From: Cyclobacteriaceae bacterium
Lineage (GTDB): Bacteria; Bacteroidota; Bacteroidia; Cytophagales; Cyclobacteriaceae
Assembly: GCA_016787565.1 (NCBI GenBank)
Contig: JAEUUG010000009.1
Span: 248,001-312,000 of the forward strand
DNA: 64,000 nucleotides
Reading direction: 5' to 3'
Below, piece by piece: positions 35,121-43,172 of the stretch; within the stretch, counting starts at the first letter, position 1, and every line of letters begins with the position of its first letter. Both the position numbers and the translations under genes were made by a program. The notes beneath the pieces are model-generated. The model searched no databases. It saw nothing but the letters and a program-made list of their open reading frames with translations, and was not told the DNA's origin.

Positions 35121-37541
35121 ATGAAAATCAGAATTAACCAGATATGTAGTGTATTGTTTATTGCTGTAGCTGTGCTGAGCTGCACGCAACAGGTACCGAA
35201 AACCGAAACGGCCTCCAAAGCAGGGCCTGAATTCAAAGGCGACATACAGCTTGACGTGCGCAACTCAAAAGCTGATTGGAATCCATACATCCGCAAAAAA
35301 GCTCCTGAGGGAGCACCCAATGTTCTATTCATTCTTTATGATGACACAGGTTTGGCTACCTGGTCGCCCTATGGCGGACGTGTCAATATGCCTACCCTTG
35401 ATAAATTGGCCGCAGATGGCTTAACCTATACTCAATGGCATACGGTTGCGCTTTGCTCCCCAACACGTTCTACCATTCTTACTGGTCGCAATCATAACCT
35501 CAACGGGATGGGTTCCATCACAGAAGGTGCCAATGGATTTCCGGGTTATAGTAGCCAGATTCCCGAGAATGCTACCACTATCGGACATGTCCTACAAGAC
35601 AATGGCTGGAGCACGTTTTGGATCGGAAAGAATCATAATGTACCCGAAACAGATCTGGCCTCTGGCGCCAACAAAAAACAATGGCCACTCCAAATGGGAT
35701 TCGATCGCTTCTATGGTTTTATTGGAGGCGAAACAAATCAATATTACCCAGACCTGGTAGAGGACAATCGTTATATCGAGCAGCCCTATAGCCCGGAAGA
35801 GGGTTATCATTTGTCTAAAGACCTTGCCGATCAGGCTATCAAGATGCTCAGCGATCAAAAATCAGCGAATCCATCAAAGCCCTGGTTTATGTGGTATTGT
35901 CCCGGAGCGAATCATGCTCCACACCAGGCACCTGAAGAATACATTGCCAAATACAAAGGAAAATTTGATGACGGCTACGATGCTTATCGCGCATGGGTAC
36001 TACCACGCATGATTGAAAAAGGAATACTACCCAAGGATACAAAGTTGACTGAGTTTAATCCAATGCCGGAAGATCAGGCCAACTCTGGAGACTTTGTTCG
36101 CCCGTGGGAATCGCTGAATGCTGATGAGAAAAAACTTTTCTCGCGACTATGTGAAGTATTCGCAGGATTCTCTGAATACACCGATGCCCAGATCGGGCGA
36201 ATTATTGACCACCTGAAAAAAACCGGTCAATATGAAAATACGGTTATTCTCTATGCAGCCGATAACGGGGCTTCTGGTGAAGGTAGTCCTAATGGGTCAG
36301 TGAACGAAAACAAATTCTTCAATGGTTTCCCCGATGCGTTGAGTGAGAATATGAAGTATATCGATGCGTTAGGCGGACCCGACACTTATGAACACTACCC
36401 TACAGGCTGGGCTGCAGCTTTCTCAACACCTTTCAAAATGTTTAAACGCTATTCAAATTATTCAGGCGGAACGTCAGATCCGATGGTGATTACATGGCCT
36501 AAGGGAATTAAAGCAAAAGGTGAAGTTCGTAACCAATATCACCATGCGGTAGACATCGTACCTACCATTCTTGAAATTTGTGGGTTGGAAATGCCGAAGG
36601 TGTATAGAGGTGTTGAGCAATACCCCTTGAGTGGCGTTTCGATGAAGTATTCATTCGATGCCACGCCAGATGCACCAACCCAGAAAAAAGTTCAGTACTA
36701 TACTATGCTTGGCACGCGGGCCATCTGGCAGGATGGCTGGAAGGCCGTGGCTGTCCATGCCCCCCTTACCGGTAAAGGTAACTTCGATAAAGATGAGTGG
36801 GAACTATACCATGTTGATATTGACCGTGCTGAGGCAAACAACCTTGCTAAAGAAAATCCTGAAAAGCTTGAAGCCTTGATCAAACTTTGGCATGAAGAAG
36901 CAGATAAAAACTTCGCAAAACCATTGGATGATCGTTCTGCCTTGGAGCAAGCCAACATTGAACGCCCCTCCGAAGAGGCTCCTCGTGAAAGTTATACCTA
37001 TTATCCCAACACCTCTCCTGTACCGGAGGCCGTTGCAGTAAGTATACGAGGACGTTCATATAAGGTGATTGCTAACATTGAGATTACCGATGCAAACAGT
37101 TCCGGTGTTATTTTCGCTCACGGCTCGCGCTTTGGCGGTCATAGTTTATTTATTAAGGATCACAAATTATTCTATGTATACAATTTCCTTGGCATCGAAG
37201 AGCAACAATTGGTTTCAACTGTGCTGAAACCTGGTAAATACACCGTAGGTATGGAATTCATCAGAGAAAAAGCAGGTGAGCATAAGGAATCCATCGGAAC
37301 AGCAAAACTCTACGTAAACAACAAAGAGGTTGCCACAAGGCCGATGCGTGCTCAGGTTGGAAAATTCACGCTGGTAGGTGATGGCTTATGTGTTGGCTAT
37401 GACAGTGGAGATCCTGTAAGCAAGCAATACAAATCACCCGGCATATTTAAAGGAGGAACGGTTTTCTTTGTCACGGTAAGTGTAGATAAGGCGCAATACC
37501 TTGATCTTGAAAAAGAAGCAGCTGCAAAACTTAGAGATTAA
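35121..37541 (+). CDS. Arylsulfatase lipoprotein (canonical CSPTR type)
   Basis: 806 residues from the ATG at 35121; two upstream in-frame starts (35052 TTG, 35097 ATG) add no signal-peptide features. The lipobox AVLSC places the lipid on Cys21. The sulfatase domain shows LYDDTGLATW (D74, D75), the formylglycine motif CSPTRSTILTG (Cys112), a lysine-histidine pair in IGKNHNVPE, NHAPHQAPEEYIAKY (metal/substrate His) and AADNGASGEG (Asp/Asn). The C-terminal third is a beta-sandwich (VIFAHGSRFGGHSLFIKD). It is a paralogue of the sulfatase at 27593 with the same domain order. It probably hydrolyses sulfate esters in the periplasm or at the cell surface. The next gene, a porin, is 46 bp downstream. 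Confidence 0.95.
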   Translation: MKIRINQICSVLFIAVAVLSCTQQVPKTETASKAGPEFKGDIQLDVRNSKADWNPYIRKKAPEGAPNVLFILYDDTGLATWSPYGGRVNMPTLDKLAADGLTYTQWHTVALCSPTRSTILTGRNHNLNGMGSITEGANGFPGYSSQIPENATTIGHVLQDNGWSTFWIGKNHNVPETDLASGANKKQWPLQMGFDRFYGFIGGETNQYYPDLVEDNRYIEQPYSPEEGYHLSKDLADQAIKMLSDQKSANPSKPWFMWYCPGANHAPHQAPEEYIAKYKGKFDDGYDAYRAWVLPRMIEKGILPKDTKLTEFNPMPEDQANSGDFVRPWESLNADEKKLFSRLCEVFAGFSEYTDAQIGRIIDHLKKTGQYENTVILYAADNGASGEGSPNGSVNENKFFNGFPDALSENMKYIDALGGPDTYEHYPTGWAAAFSTPFKMFKRYSNYSGGTSDPMVITWPKGIKAKGEVRNQYHHAVDIVPTILEICGLEMPKVYRGVEQYPLSGVSMKYSFDATPDAPTQKKVQYYTMLGTRAIWQDGWKAVAVHAPLTGKGNFDKDEWELYHVDIDRAEANNLAKENPEKLEALIKLWHEEADKNFAKPLDDRSALEQANIERPSEEAPRESYTYYPNTSPVPEAVAVSIRGRSYKVIANIEITDANSSGVIFAHGSRFGGHSLFIKDHKLFYVYNFLGIEEQQLVSTVLKPGKYTVGMEFIREKAGEHKESIGTAKLYVNNKEVATRPMRAQVGKFTLVGDGLCVGYDSGDPVSKQYKSPGIFKGGTVFFVTVSVDKAQYLDLEKEAAAKLRD

Positions 37542-37587
37542 GTATACCAACATCAACGAAAAAAATCGCCTCACTATCATTGCGAAT

Positions 37588-38715
37588 ATGAAGTATTTTA
37601 TAATTACAATTCTTTTAATCTGTATAGGGCTACCGGCTATAACCACCGCGCAGACCACCTCTGAAGAAGAAACACAATTTACCATTTATGGATTTGGTCG
37701 CACTTCATTTGTGTGGGATGATCAGAATCTTGGCCGTAGCGATTTGTTTGTCCCTGCGAATATAAAAGTGAATACGACTAAAAATCCAAACTTTTTTGTT
37801 GGTGCCAAGCAAACACGAATTGGATTTGATGTAAAACATACGCTGGCGGGTGAAACACTTAGCATCAAAGTGGAAGGAGATTTTCATAACGATGCATCAG
37901 ATGCAAATGGGCTTTTTCGTATGCGTCATGCCTATGCCAATTATAAATTTGTATTGGTGGGTATGACCTGGAGCAACTTCTTTGATGAAGAAGTAAATCC
38001 AACTTCAGTAGATTTTGAAGGACCGAACAGTTCCACGCTTTCAAGAACTCCCCAAATTCGTTTTTCCACCTATAAATCAAAAAATGTTTTTTCCCTGTCG
38101 CTGGAGAACCCTACCGAAAGCATAACGGTGGGCGGCCCCATTACAGTGCTCCCCGAACGCTTTCCCGATGTTATTGCCGGCTATCGCGTGAATGGTGATT
38201 TCGGCTTTATTAAAGCTGCTGCCTTACTTCGTGAATTACGCTATGAAAGCAATGAAGCGCGCAGCCTGCTAGGATATGGCATAACCATCATGTCAGCTAT
38301 TCACATAGGGGAAAAAGATAAACTCAAATTTCAAGGTGTGATGGGAACCGGGGTGGCCCGATATATTCAAGGGGCAAGCAGTCTGGGATACGATGCCATC
38401 TACAATGGTACGAACGAACTGGAAGAACTTCAGATTCGGGGCAGCAACGCCTCCTATCAGCATTTCTGGAAAAATCACATGCATTCCTCCGTCACAGTAG
38501 GGATCCTGAATGTGGGAGACAATGATAACCTGAATAACAACAACTTCAAATCCGGGTATTATGGTTCTGTCAATTTGTTTTGGGATGTGGTGAAAAACTT
38601 AACGTTCGGAGGTGAGGTAGTAGCGGGTGAACGGATCAATATCAATGATGATCAGGGTTCGGCTGTGCGCATACAAATGAATGCTACATACAAATTCAAT
38701 AAATCAATTAAATAG
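37588..38715 (+). CDS. DcaP-like porin
   Basis: 375 residues from the ATG at 37588, where the signal peptide MKYFIITILLICIGLPAITTAQ begins; the long upstream in-frame extension overlaps the sulfatase and is unlikely. Strands FTIYGFGRTSFVWDDQN, QTRIGFDVKHTLAGETLSIKVEGDF (split), FRMRHAYANYKFVLVGMTWSN and the FFDEEVNPTSVDFEG loop match the first half of the DcaP-type porin at 33229 (for example FRLRHAFIEV..AGQWWSNFMDE). It ends IQMNATYKFNKSIK. Directly downstream of the sulfatase and upstream of an alpha-carbonic anhydrase (14-bp gap), it likely forms an operon with both. Confidence 0.88.
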   Translation: MKYFIITILLICIGLPAITTAQTTSEEETQFTIYGFGRTSFVWDDQNLGRSDLFVPANIKVNTTKNPNFFVGAKQTRIGFDVKHTLAGETLSIKVEGDFHNDASDANGLFRMRHAYANYKFVLVGMTWSNFFDEEVNPTSVDFEGPNSSTLSRTPQIRFSTYKSKNVFSLSLENPTESITVGGPITVLPERFPDVIAGYRVNGDFGFIKAAALLRELRYESNEARSLLGYGITIMSAIHIGEKDKLKFQGVMGTGVARYIQGASSLGYDAIYNGTNELEELQIRGSNASYQHFWKNHMHSSVTVGILNVGDNDNLNNNNFKSGYYGSVNLFWDVVKNLTFGGEVVAGERININDDQGSAVRIQMNATYKFNKSIK

Positions 38716-38729
38716 AAAATAACAAGACT

Positions 38730-39539
38730 ATGACACTCAATCGATTTCTTTTTATTCCTGCAATCGCCTTACTACTCTCAGCTTGCAGCAAACCAGTACA
38801 ACAGCAGGAAACTGCTGACACTACCCAAACAGCCAACGAAGTTTCTGATACAGCACCGGATGCTGAACTAAAAAAACAGCAAGGGTATATCTTACCCGGC
38901 CTTGATCATGGTTTTGAACAATCGCCCATCAATATTATATCCACGAAAAATGATGATGGAAAACATAACATCACCTTATACTTTAAAGACGAAGTAAATA
39001 AGATTGAAAATCTGGGGCATACTATTCAACTGGATTTTCAGGAAGGCAGCACGATTACACAAGACGACACGACCTTCAATTTTAAACAATGTCACTTCCA
39101 TACGCCTTCTGAACATTTAATAGATGGTATGACCTTCCCCATGGAAATGCATATTGTGAACCTGATGCCCAATGAAGACAAAACCGCAACACCGCAGTAC
39201 CTGGTGATTGGTGTGCTATTCAAAGAAGGGAAAGAAAATAAATTCCTTGCCGATTTTCTTAGCGCCATTCCTAAAGAAGAGCATACATCAGGGGAATTGA
39301 AGTCCGGCACGGTTAAACTTTCTGATCTGTTTGGTACCATACCAAAAGAAGTGAAAGGTAATTACTATACGTACCGGGGTTCTCTTACCACTCCACCGTA
39401 TACCGAATCTGTACGCTGGTACATAGCCAAACATATCTTTGAAGCTTCAGCTGAACAGATTGAAGCAATCAATAAAGTGGAAGGTAACAACGCCCGCCAT
39501 GTTCAGGCTTTGTATGGCCGCACGGTTTCATCAAAATAA
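38730..39539 (+). CDS. Alpha-class carbonic anhydrase lipoprotein
   Basis: A 269-residue protein with lipoprotein signal LLLSAC (Cys19) and a Gln/Thr-rich linker. The alpha-CA core has FEQSPINI, the zinc ligands in CHFHTPSEH (two His) and MEMHIV (third His), and GSLTTPPYTESVRWYI, which carries the conserved catalytic-site Thr. It interconverts CO2 and bicarbonate in the periplasm. The N-terminal Trp/Tyr-Gly-Pro segment found before FEQSPINI in canonical members is shortened to GYILPGLDHG. It follows the porin by 14 bp, so it is probably cotranscribed with the sulfatase and porin. Confidence 0.93.
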   Translation: MTLNRFLFIPAIALLLSACSKPVQQQETADTTQTANEVSDTAPDAELKKQQGYILPGLDHGFEQSPINIISTKNDDGKHNITLYFKDEVNKIENLGHTIQLDFQEGSTITQDDTTFNFKQCHFHTPSEHLIDGMTFPMEMHIVNLMPNEDKTATPQYLVIGVLFKEGKENKFLADFLSAIPKEEHTSGELKSGTVKLSDLFGTIPKEVKGNYYTYRGSLTTPPYTESVRWYIAKHIFEASAEQIEAINKVEGNNARHVQALYGRTVSSK

Positions 39540-39641
39540 AAAAGCAATGTGAACTTTAGGAAAGCTGATCAGCAATACGGACGAGAGTACAATGTTAGTG
39601 AAAAATAATATTTTTACTATTGGATTTAAGGACCCTCCTAC

Positions 39642-40526
39642 ATGAATAACTCCACAAAGCCGATTGAAGAATTTTTTCTGGAATCACTCATCAAAATATG
39701 CCTGGCCAGTATTGTACTGGTGATGGCAGTCGATTATTACTTCAACCGTTTTGATGTTATCCGGTCTGTTATAGTTAACAGTTCGGTACTGTTTGCCATT
39801 ATCACCACCTACGCGCTTCACCGGTTTGGTTATTTTGTCAGTGCCGTGCTATGGATCGGGTTCATCATTATGGGTGCTATGTTCTACCAAAGCATAGCCT
39901 CTGATGCCATTACAACCTCATCGATGGCCGTGGTGATGGTGATCGGGTTTGGCTTTTCTGTTTTGCTAAAGGGAAGACTACCAATCGTGTTGCATGGTAT
40001 TACCCTGTTGGGCATGTGCCTTGTCTTTACCTGGCTGGCACTTCACCCACTTCGTTATAATGAACCCAATGCCAGCGACATTATCGTAGCCGGATTCACC
40101 TATGGTGTTCTATACATGGTGATTGCCTATTCCTCCTGGATACTGAAGCAGCGCTACGATGATATCTTTAAAAATCTGGAAGAAAAAAACCATGAACTCG
40201 TAGAAAAGTCGCATGAAATTGCAACTCAGAATGAGGAGCTCATGCAGAGTCAGGAAAATTTGTATCAGCTGAATAATCACCTGGAAAGTCTGGTGGATGC
40301 ACGAACGCGTGAAGTTCAAAATCAAAATGAACGGTTAATTCGTTATTCCTATACCAACGCGCATCACCTGCGCGGTCCCGTGGCCCGCGTATTGGGTCTC
40401 CTTCAATTATCCAAAATGGATGTAAACCTCGACTACCCATTTCTCTTTCAGAAAATTGAAGAACAGACGCGGGAAATTGACCAGGTCATATCCAGTATCA
40501 ATAAAGAACTTGGAACAGAATCTTGA
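39642..40526 (+). CDS. Membrane sensor with histidine-kinase DHp-like segment but no ATPase domain
   Basis: A 294-residue protein with six predicted transmembrane helices in residues about 15-170 (IKICLASIVLVMAVDYYF; LPIVLHGITLLGMCLVFTWL; IIVAGFTYGVLYMVIAYSSW). A coiled coil follows (about 175-232, EKNHELVEKSHEIATQNEEL). The last 60 residues contain YSYTNAHHLRGPVARVLGLL, which matches the phosphoacceptor (H-box) helix of Bacteroidota histidine kinases, where HH-L-RGP surrounds the His. The protein stops before any HATPase_c N, G1 or G2 box. The stop is genuine in the sequence given, and the next 860 bp is repeat DNA without a kinase domain. It may act as a phosphotransfer partner or dimerising decoy. 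Confidence 0.8.
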   Translation: MNNSTKPIEEFFLESLIKICLASIVLVMAVDYYFNRFDVIRSVIVNSSVLFAIITTYALHRFGYFVSAVLWIGFIIMGAMFYQSIASDAITTSSMAVVMVIGFGFSVLLKGRLPIVLHGITLLGMCLVFTWLALHPLRYNEPNASDIIVAGFTYGVLYMVIAYSSWILKQRYDDIFKNLEEKNHELVEKSHEIATQNEELMQSQENLYQLNNHLESLVDARTREVQNQNERLIRYSYTNAHHLRGPVARVLGLLQLSKMDVNLDYPFLFQKIEEQTREIDQVISSINKELGTES

Positions 40527-40534
40527 TTGGTGTA

Positions 40535-40887
40535 GATCGCGGCTCAAGGGCCGCGATGACGTACGTCAAGAATTTAGTGTTCGGTAAACTTGACAACAAT
40601 CAACAGCCGTGCATTGCGTGCAGGATATGCGCGACCCGCCAGATGTCATCGCGGACAGAAAGCGGGATGGACTGTGGGCGATCCGCGATCTCATTGGCTT
40701 TAGGTTTTGTTCCATAGTAAGGTTCTTACATTTCACCTAAAGTCATTTCCTCCAGGGCCGGGTGGCCCCGCACACCCAACAGAACTGTATTTTATCCGCG
40801 CATGCCACGGCCGGTCCGAAGATAAAATAAGGTTCCTTTTGTGTGTGCTGATAGAATCGGGTCATCGCTCGAAGTTCAATTGGCAAA
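40535..40887. repeat. Intergenic repeat family, copy B (first unit of a tandem pair)
   Basis: The 860-bp gap 40527-41386 has no real gene. Unit B starts with the hairpin gatcgcggctcaagggccgc (40535). It then has gtcatcgcggacagaaagcg, ttggctttaggttttgttcc, and the conserved core: tttcctccagggccgggtgg (about 40746), then agaactgtattttatc (40781-40796) facing gataaaataaggttcc (40821-40836). It ends tgatagaatcgggtcatcgc. Compared with copy C it is a direct duplicate with a period of 353 bp. Confidence 0.92.
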
Positions 40888-41225
40888 GATCGTGGCTCAA
40901 AGGCCGCGATGACACACGTCAAGAATATAATGTTCGATAGAAACTTTCACTCCAATCAACGCTCGGTCATCGCGGGTAGCCTGCGCTGTAGGTCGTGCGT
41001 GACTCACCAGATGTCATCGCGGACAGAAAGCGGATGGACGGTGGGTGATTCGAGATCTCATTGGCTTTAGGTTTTGTTCCATAGTAAGGTTCTTACATTT
41101 CACCGAAAGTTATTTCCTCCAGGGCCGGGTGGCCCCGCACTCTCAACGGAACTGTATTTTATCCGCGCATGCCACGGCCAGTCCGAAGATAAAATAAGGT
41201 TCCTTTTGTGTATGCTGATAGTGGA
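40888..41225. repeat. Intergenic repeat family, copy C (second unit of the tandem pair)
   Basis: Direct repeat of unit B starting gatcgtggctcaaaggccgc at 40888. Core arms are ggaactgtattttatc (41148-41163) and gataaaataaggttcc (41188-41203). The unit stops abruptly after tatgctgatag (about 41225), where it lacks the final gaatcgggtcatcgc. The remaining 41226-41386 leads into the next gene and contains no other recognised element. Confidence 0.92.
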
Positions 41226-41386
41226 ATACCGCTGTTATCTGTTTGGACAATGCGCGATCTAATCGTAGTCAGTTGGAATTGTCAAATATCTCAACTCTAA
41301 GCCCATGATAACAGAAATCCAAATGAGTTTCTGTTGCCATACTGCTGCTGAACTTAAAAAGAACTTATCTTTAAATCATTTCTGAA

Positions 41387-42616
41387 ATGCCTGTGTCAGC
41401 TGTGAACTGGTTCGCTGTCGTATTCAAATTGCCTTTGTTGTGTTGGTCGATCGTCTTATCGGTTACTGGCGGAAGCATGTATGCACAGGGTCATTCATCC
41501 GACACCGCAATGGTAGCTCAAAAAGATCTGGTTGATGTACTCTTAAAGTCCTTTAAGCTGGAGCAAAAAGAAAAAACGCGTACCGATAAAAAAGTGAACT
41601 TCTCCTTCATCCCCGTTGCGGGAGCTTCAGCTCCGTCCGGACGCGTTGCTGTGTCTTCTATTAACGCTGCCTTTTATCTTGGTGATCCTGCCACTACCAA
41701 TCTCTCTAACATTTACCTCATACCCTATACAAACTTCTCTACACAACGTGGCATCATCATCCGACCTACCATTTGGACAACTAAAAACCTTTGGAATTTT
41801 CAAGGTGAAGTACGCAAGTCCAATAACGGGCATAATACATGGGGACTCGGAACCAATTCTTCCGGGAATATCGAAAGTATTCTGGAAGTAGAACAGTTCA
41901 GGTTTTATGGAACCGCGCACCGTTTATTGCTCCGGTATTTCTATGCCGGTTTTGGGTACAACCTGGACTACTTCTATAACATGCAGGAAATTCCGCAACA
42001 GGAAGCCGAAACAGATTTATCTAACTATGGAATTGGTACACAGGGAACTTCCGTGTCTTCCGGTTTAACCGTTAACCTGCTTCGCGATAGCCGGAAAAAT
42101 TCGATAAACCCAATAGGTGGTTTTTATTCAGCACTTGCTTACAAGTACTTTACACCGACATTGGGCAGCACTACTTCCTGGTCATCATTCTCCGTAGACC
42201 TCCGAAAATATGTGCGACTCAGTCAGCAACGGCATAGCTTACTGGCATTTTGGACCATGTATTGGGGAACCTTTGGCGATGTCCCCTACCTGAATTTACC
42301 AGGCACGGCACAAGATCTGTATGGGCGTTCCGGACGAGGCTATAAATACGGACGCTACCGCGGAAAACAAATGCTATATGCAGAAACCGAATATCGGTTT
42401 GATATTTCCGCCACTGGTTTTTGGGGAGGCGTTGTGTTTATTAATGGTCAGTCGTATACCGAAATGGAATCTGAAAAATTTGAATCCATCAAACCCGCTA
42501 CAGGTTTTGGATTGCGTGTGAAATTCAACAAGCGTTCCAATGCCAATATCACACTCGACTTCGCCTTCGGTAAAGACTCGTTTAACTGGTACCTGAATCT
42601 GGGCGAATTTTTTTAG
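41387..42616 (+). CDS. Omp85-superfamily surface-antigen barrel (no POTRA), paralogue of 31941
   Basis: A 409-residue protein; the signal peptide appears to be residues 10-32 (VFKLPLLCWSIVLSVTGGSM then YAQ). A linker with KDLVDVLLKSFKLEQKEK precedes a D15-type barrel: FIPVAGASAPSGRVAVSSIN, LRDSRKNSINPIGGFYSALA, and the motif YGRSGRGYKYGRYRGKQ (cf. the paralogue at 31941: RGRSARGYTQGRFRG). It ends WYLNLGEFF with terminal aromatics. It is isolated between two blocks of intergenic repeats. Function unknown; the Omp85 fold is secure from the motif and layout. Confidence 0.88.
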   Translation: MPVSAVNWFAVVFKLPLLCWSIVLSVTGGSMYAQGHSSDTAMVAQKDLVDVLLKSFKLEQKEKTRTDKKVNFSFIPVAGASAPSGRVAVSSINAAFYLGDPATTNLSNIYLIPYTNFSTQRGIIIRPTIWTTKNLWNFQGEVRKSNNGHNTWGLGTNSSGNIESILEVEQFRFYGTAHRLLLRYFYAGFGYNLDYFYNMQEIPQQEAETDLSNYGIGTQGTSVSSGLTVNLLRDSRKNSINPIGGFYSALAYKYFTPTLGSTTSWSSFSVDLRKYVRLSQQRHSLLAFWTMYWGTFGDVPYLNLPGTAQDLYGRSGRGYKYGRYRGKQMLYAETEYRFDISATGFWGGVVFINGQSYTEMESEKFESIKPATGFGLRVKFNKRSNANITLDFAFGKDSFNWYLNLGEFF

Positions 42617-42714
42617 CGATAATGAATTTTTACGGACATTTCTTTCGTGAGGAATGAGATCACAGATGAATGGCTCGATTCAAGTGCTGGCTGCCAGTAA
42701 ACTATTCACCCAAA

Positions 42715-42990
42715 TCAACGCTCGGTCATCGCGGACAGAAAGCGGGATGGACGGTGGGCGATCCGCGATCTCATTGGCTTTAGACTTTCTTCCTTTTCGA
42801 CACTTCATCAAAAGTTATTTCCTCCAGGGCCGGGTGGCCCCGCACACCCAACGGAACTGTATTTTATCCGCGCATGCCACGGCCGGTCCTAAGATAAAAT
42901 AAGGTTCCTTTGTGTGTGCTGATAGAATCGGGTCATCGCTCGAAGTTCAATTGGCAAAGATCGCGGCTCAAGGCCGCGATGACATACGAA
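42715..42990. repeat. Intergenic repeat family, copy D
   Basis: The 556-bp gap 42617-43172 holds no gene. Copy D begins caacgctcggtcatcgcgga and has core arms ggaactgtattttatc (42853-42868) and gataaaataaggttcc (42893-42908). It ends with the hairpin gatcgcggctcaaggccgcg (42959). Relative to copy C it lacks about 45 bp lying between two gtcatcgcgg direct repeats, as if deleted by recombination. A 1-nt deletion after the core shifts the reading frame, which argues that the repeat is not coding. Confidence 0.9.
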
Positions 42991-43043
42991 AAATGATTGC
43001 GTATTCCTGGATCGTGAAGATGCGCTGAAAATCACTCCATACC

Positions 43044-43057
43044 CTGATCAATGTCAT
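43044..43057. promoter_or_regulatory. Crp/Fnr-like palindrome, near-consensus CTGAT-CAAT-GTCAT
   Basis: Matches ATGAY-N4-RTCAT at all but the first base, 116 bp upstream of the pta start codon. A very degenerate -7-like octamer (tgatcttg) starts 28.5 bp from its centre at 43079. It could link acetate metabolism to the same regulator as the other sites. Confidence 0.5.
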
Positions 43058-43172
43058 GAATTAAAAAAAGTTGCAAACTGATCTTGCCGTTGAATTCCGT
43101 AACAGTTGTCTGTGCTTATCTTTAGCGTAACCTTTTATGACTCCTGCGGATTAACCCGATTTTTTTTGATCT

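Noticed and set aside
40707..40940. ORFs across the repeats encoding FPPGPGGPAHPTELYFIRAC-type peptides (also near 23467-23862, 41074-41262)
   Set aside because: They are produced by the repeat itself. The frame is broken in copy D by a 1-nt deletion, the flanks differ between copies, and the DNA is built from palindromes.
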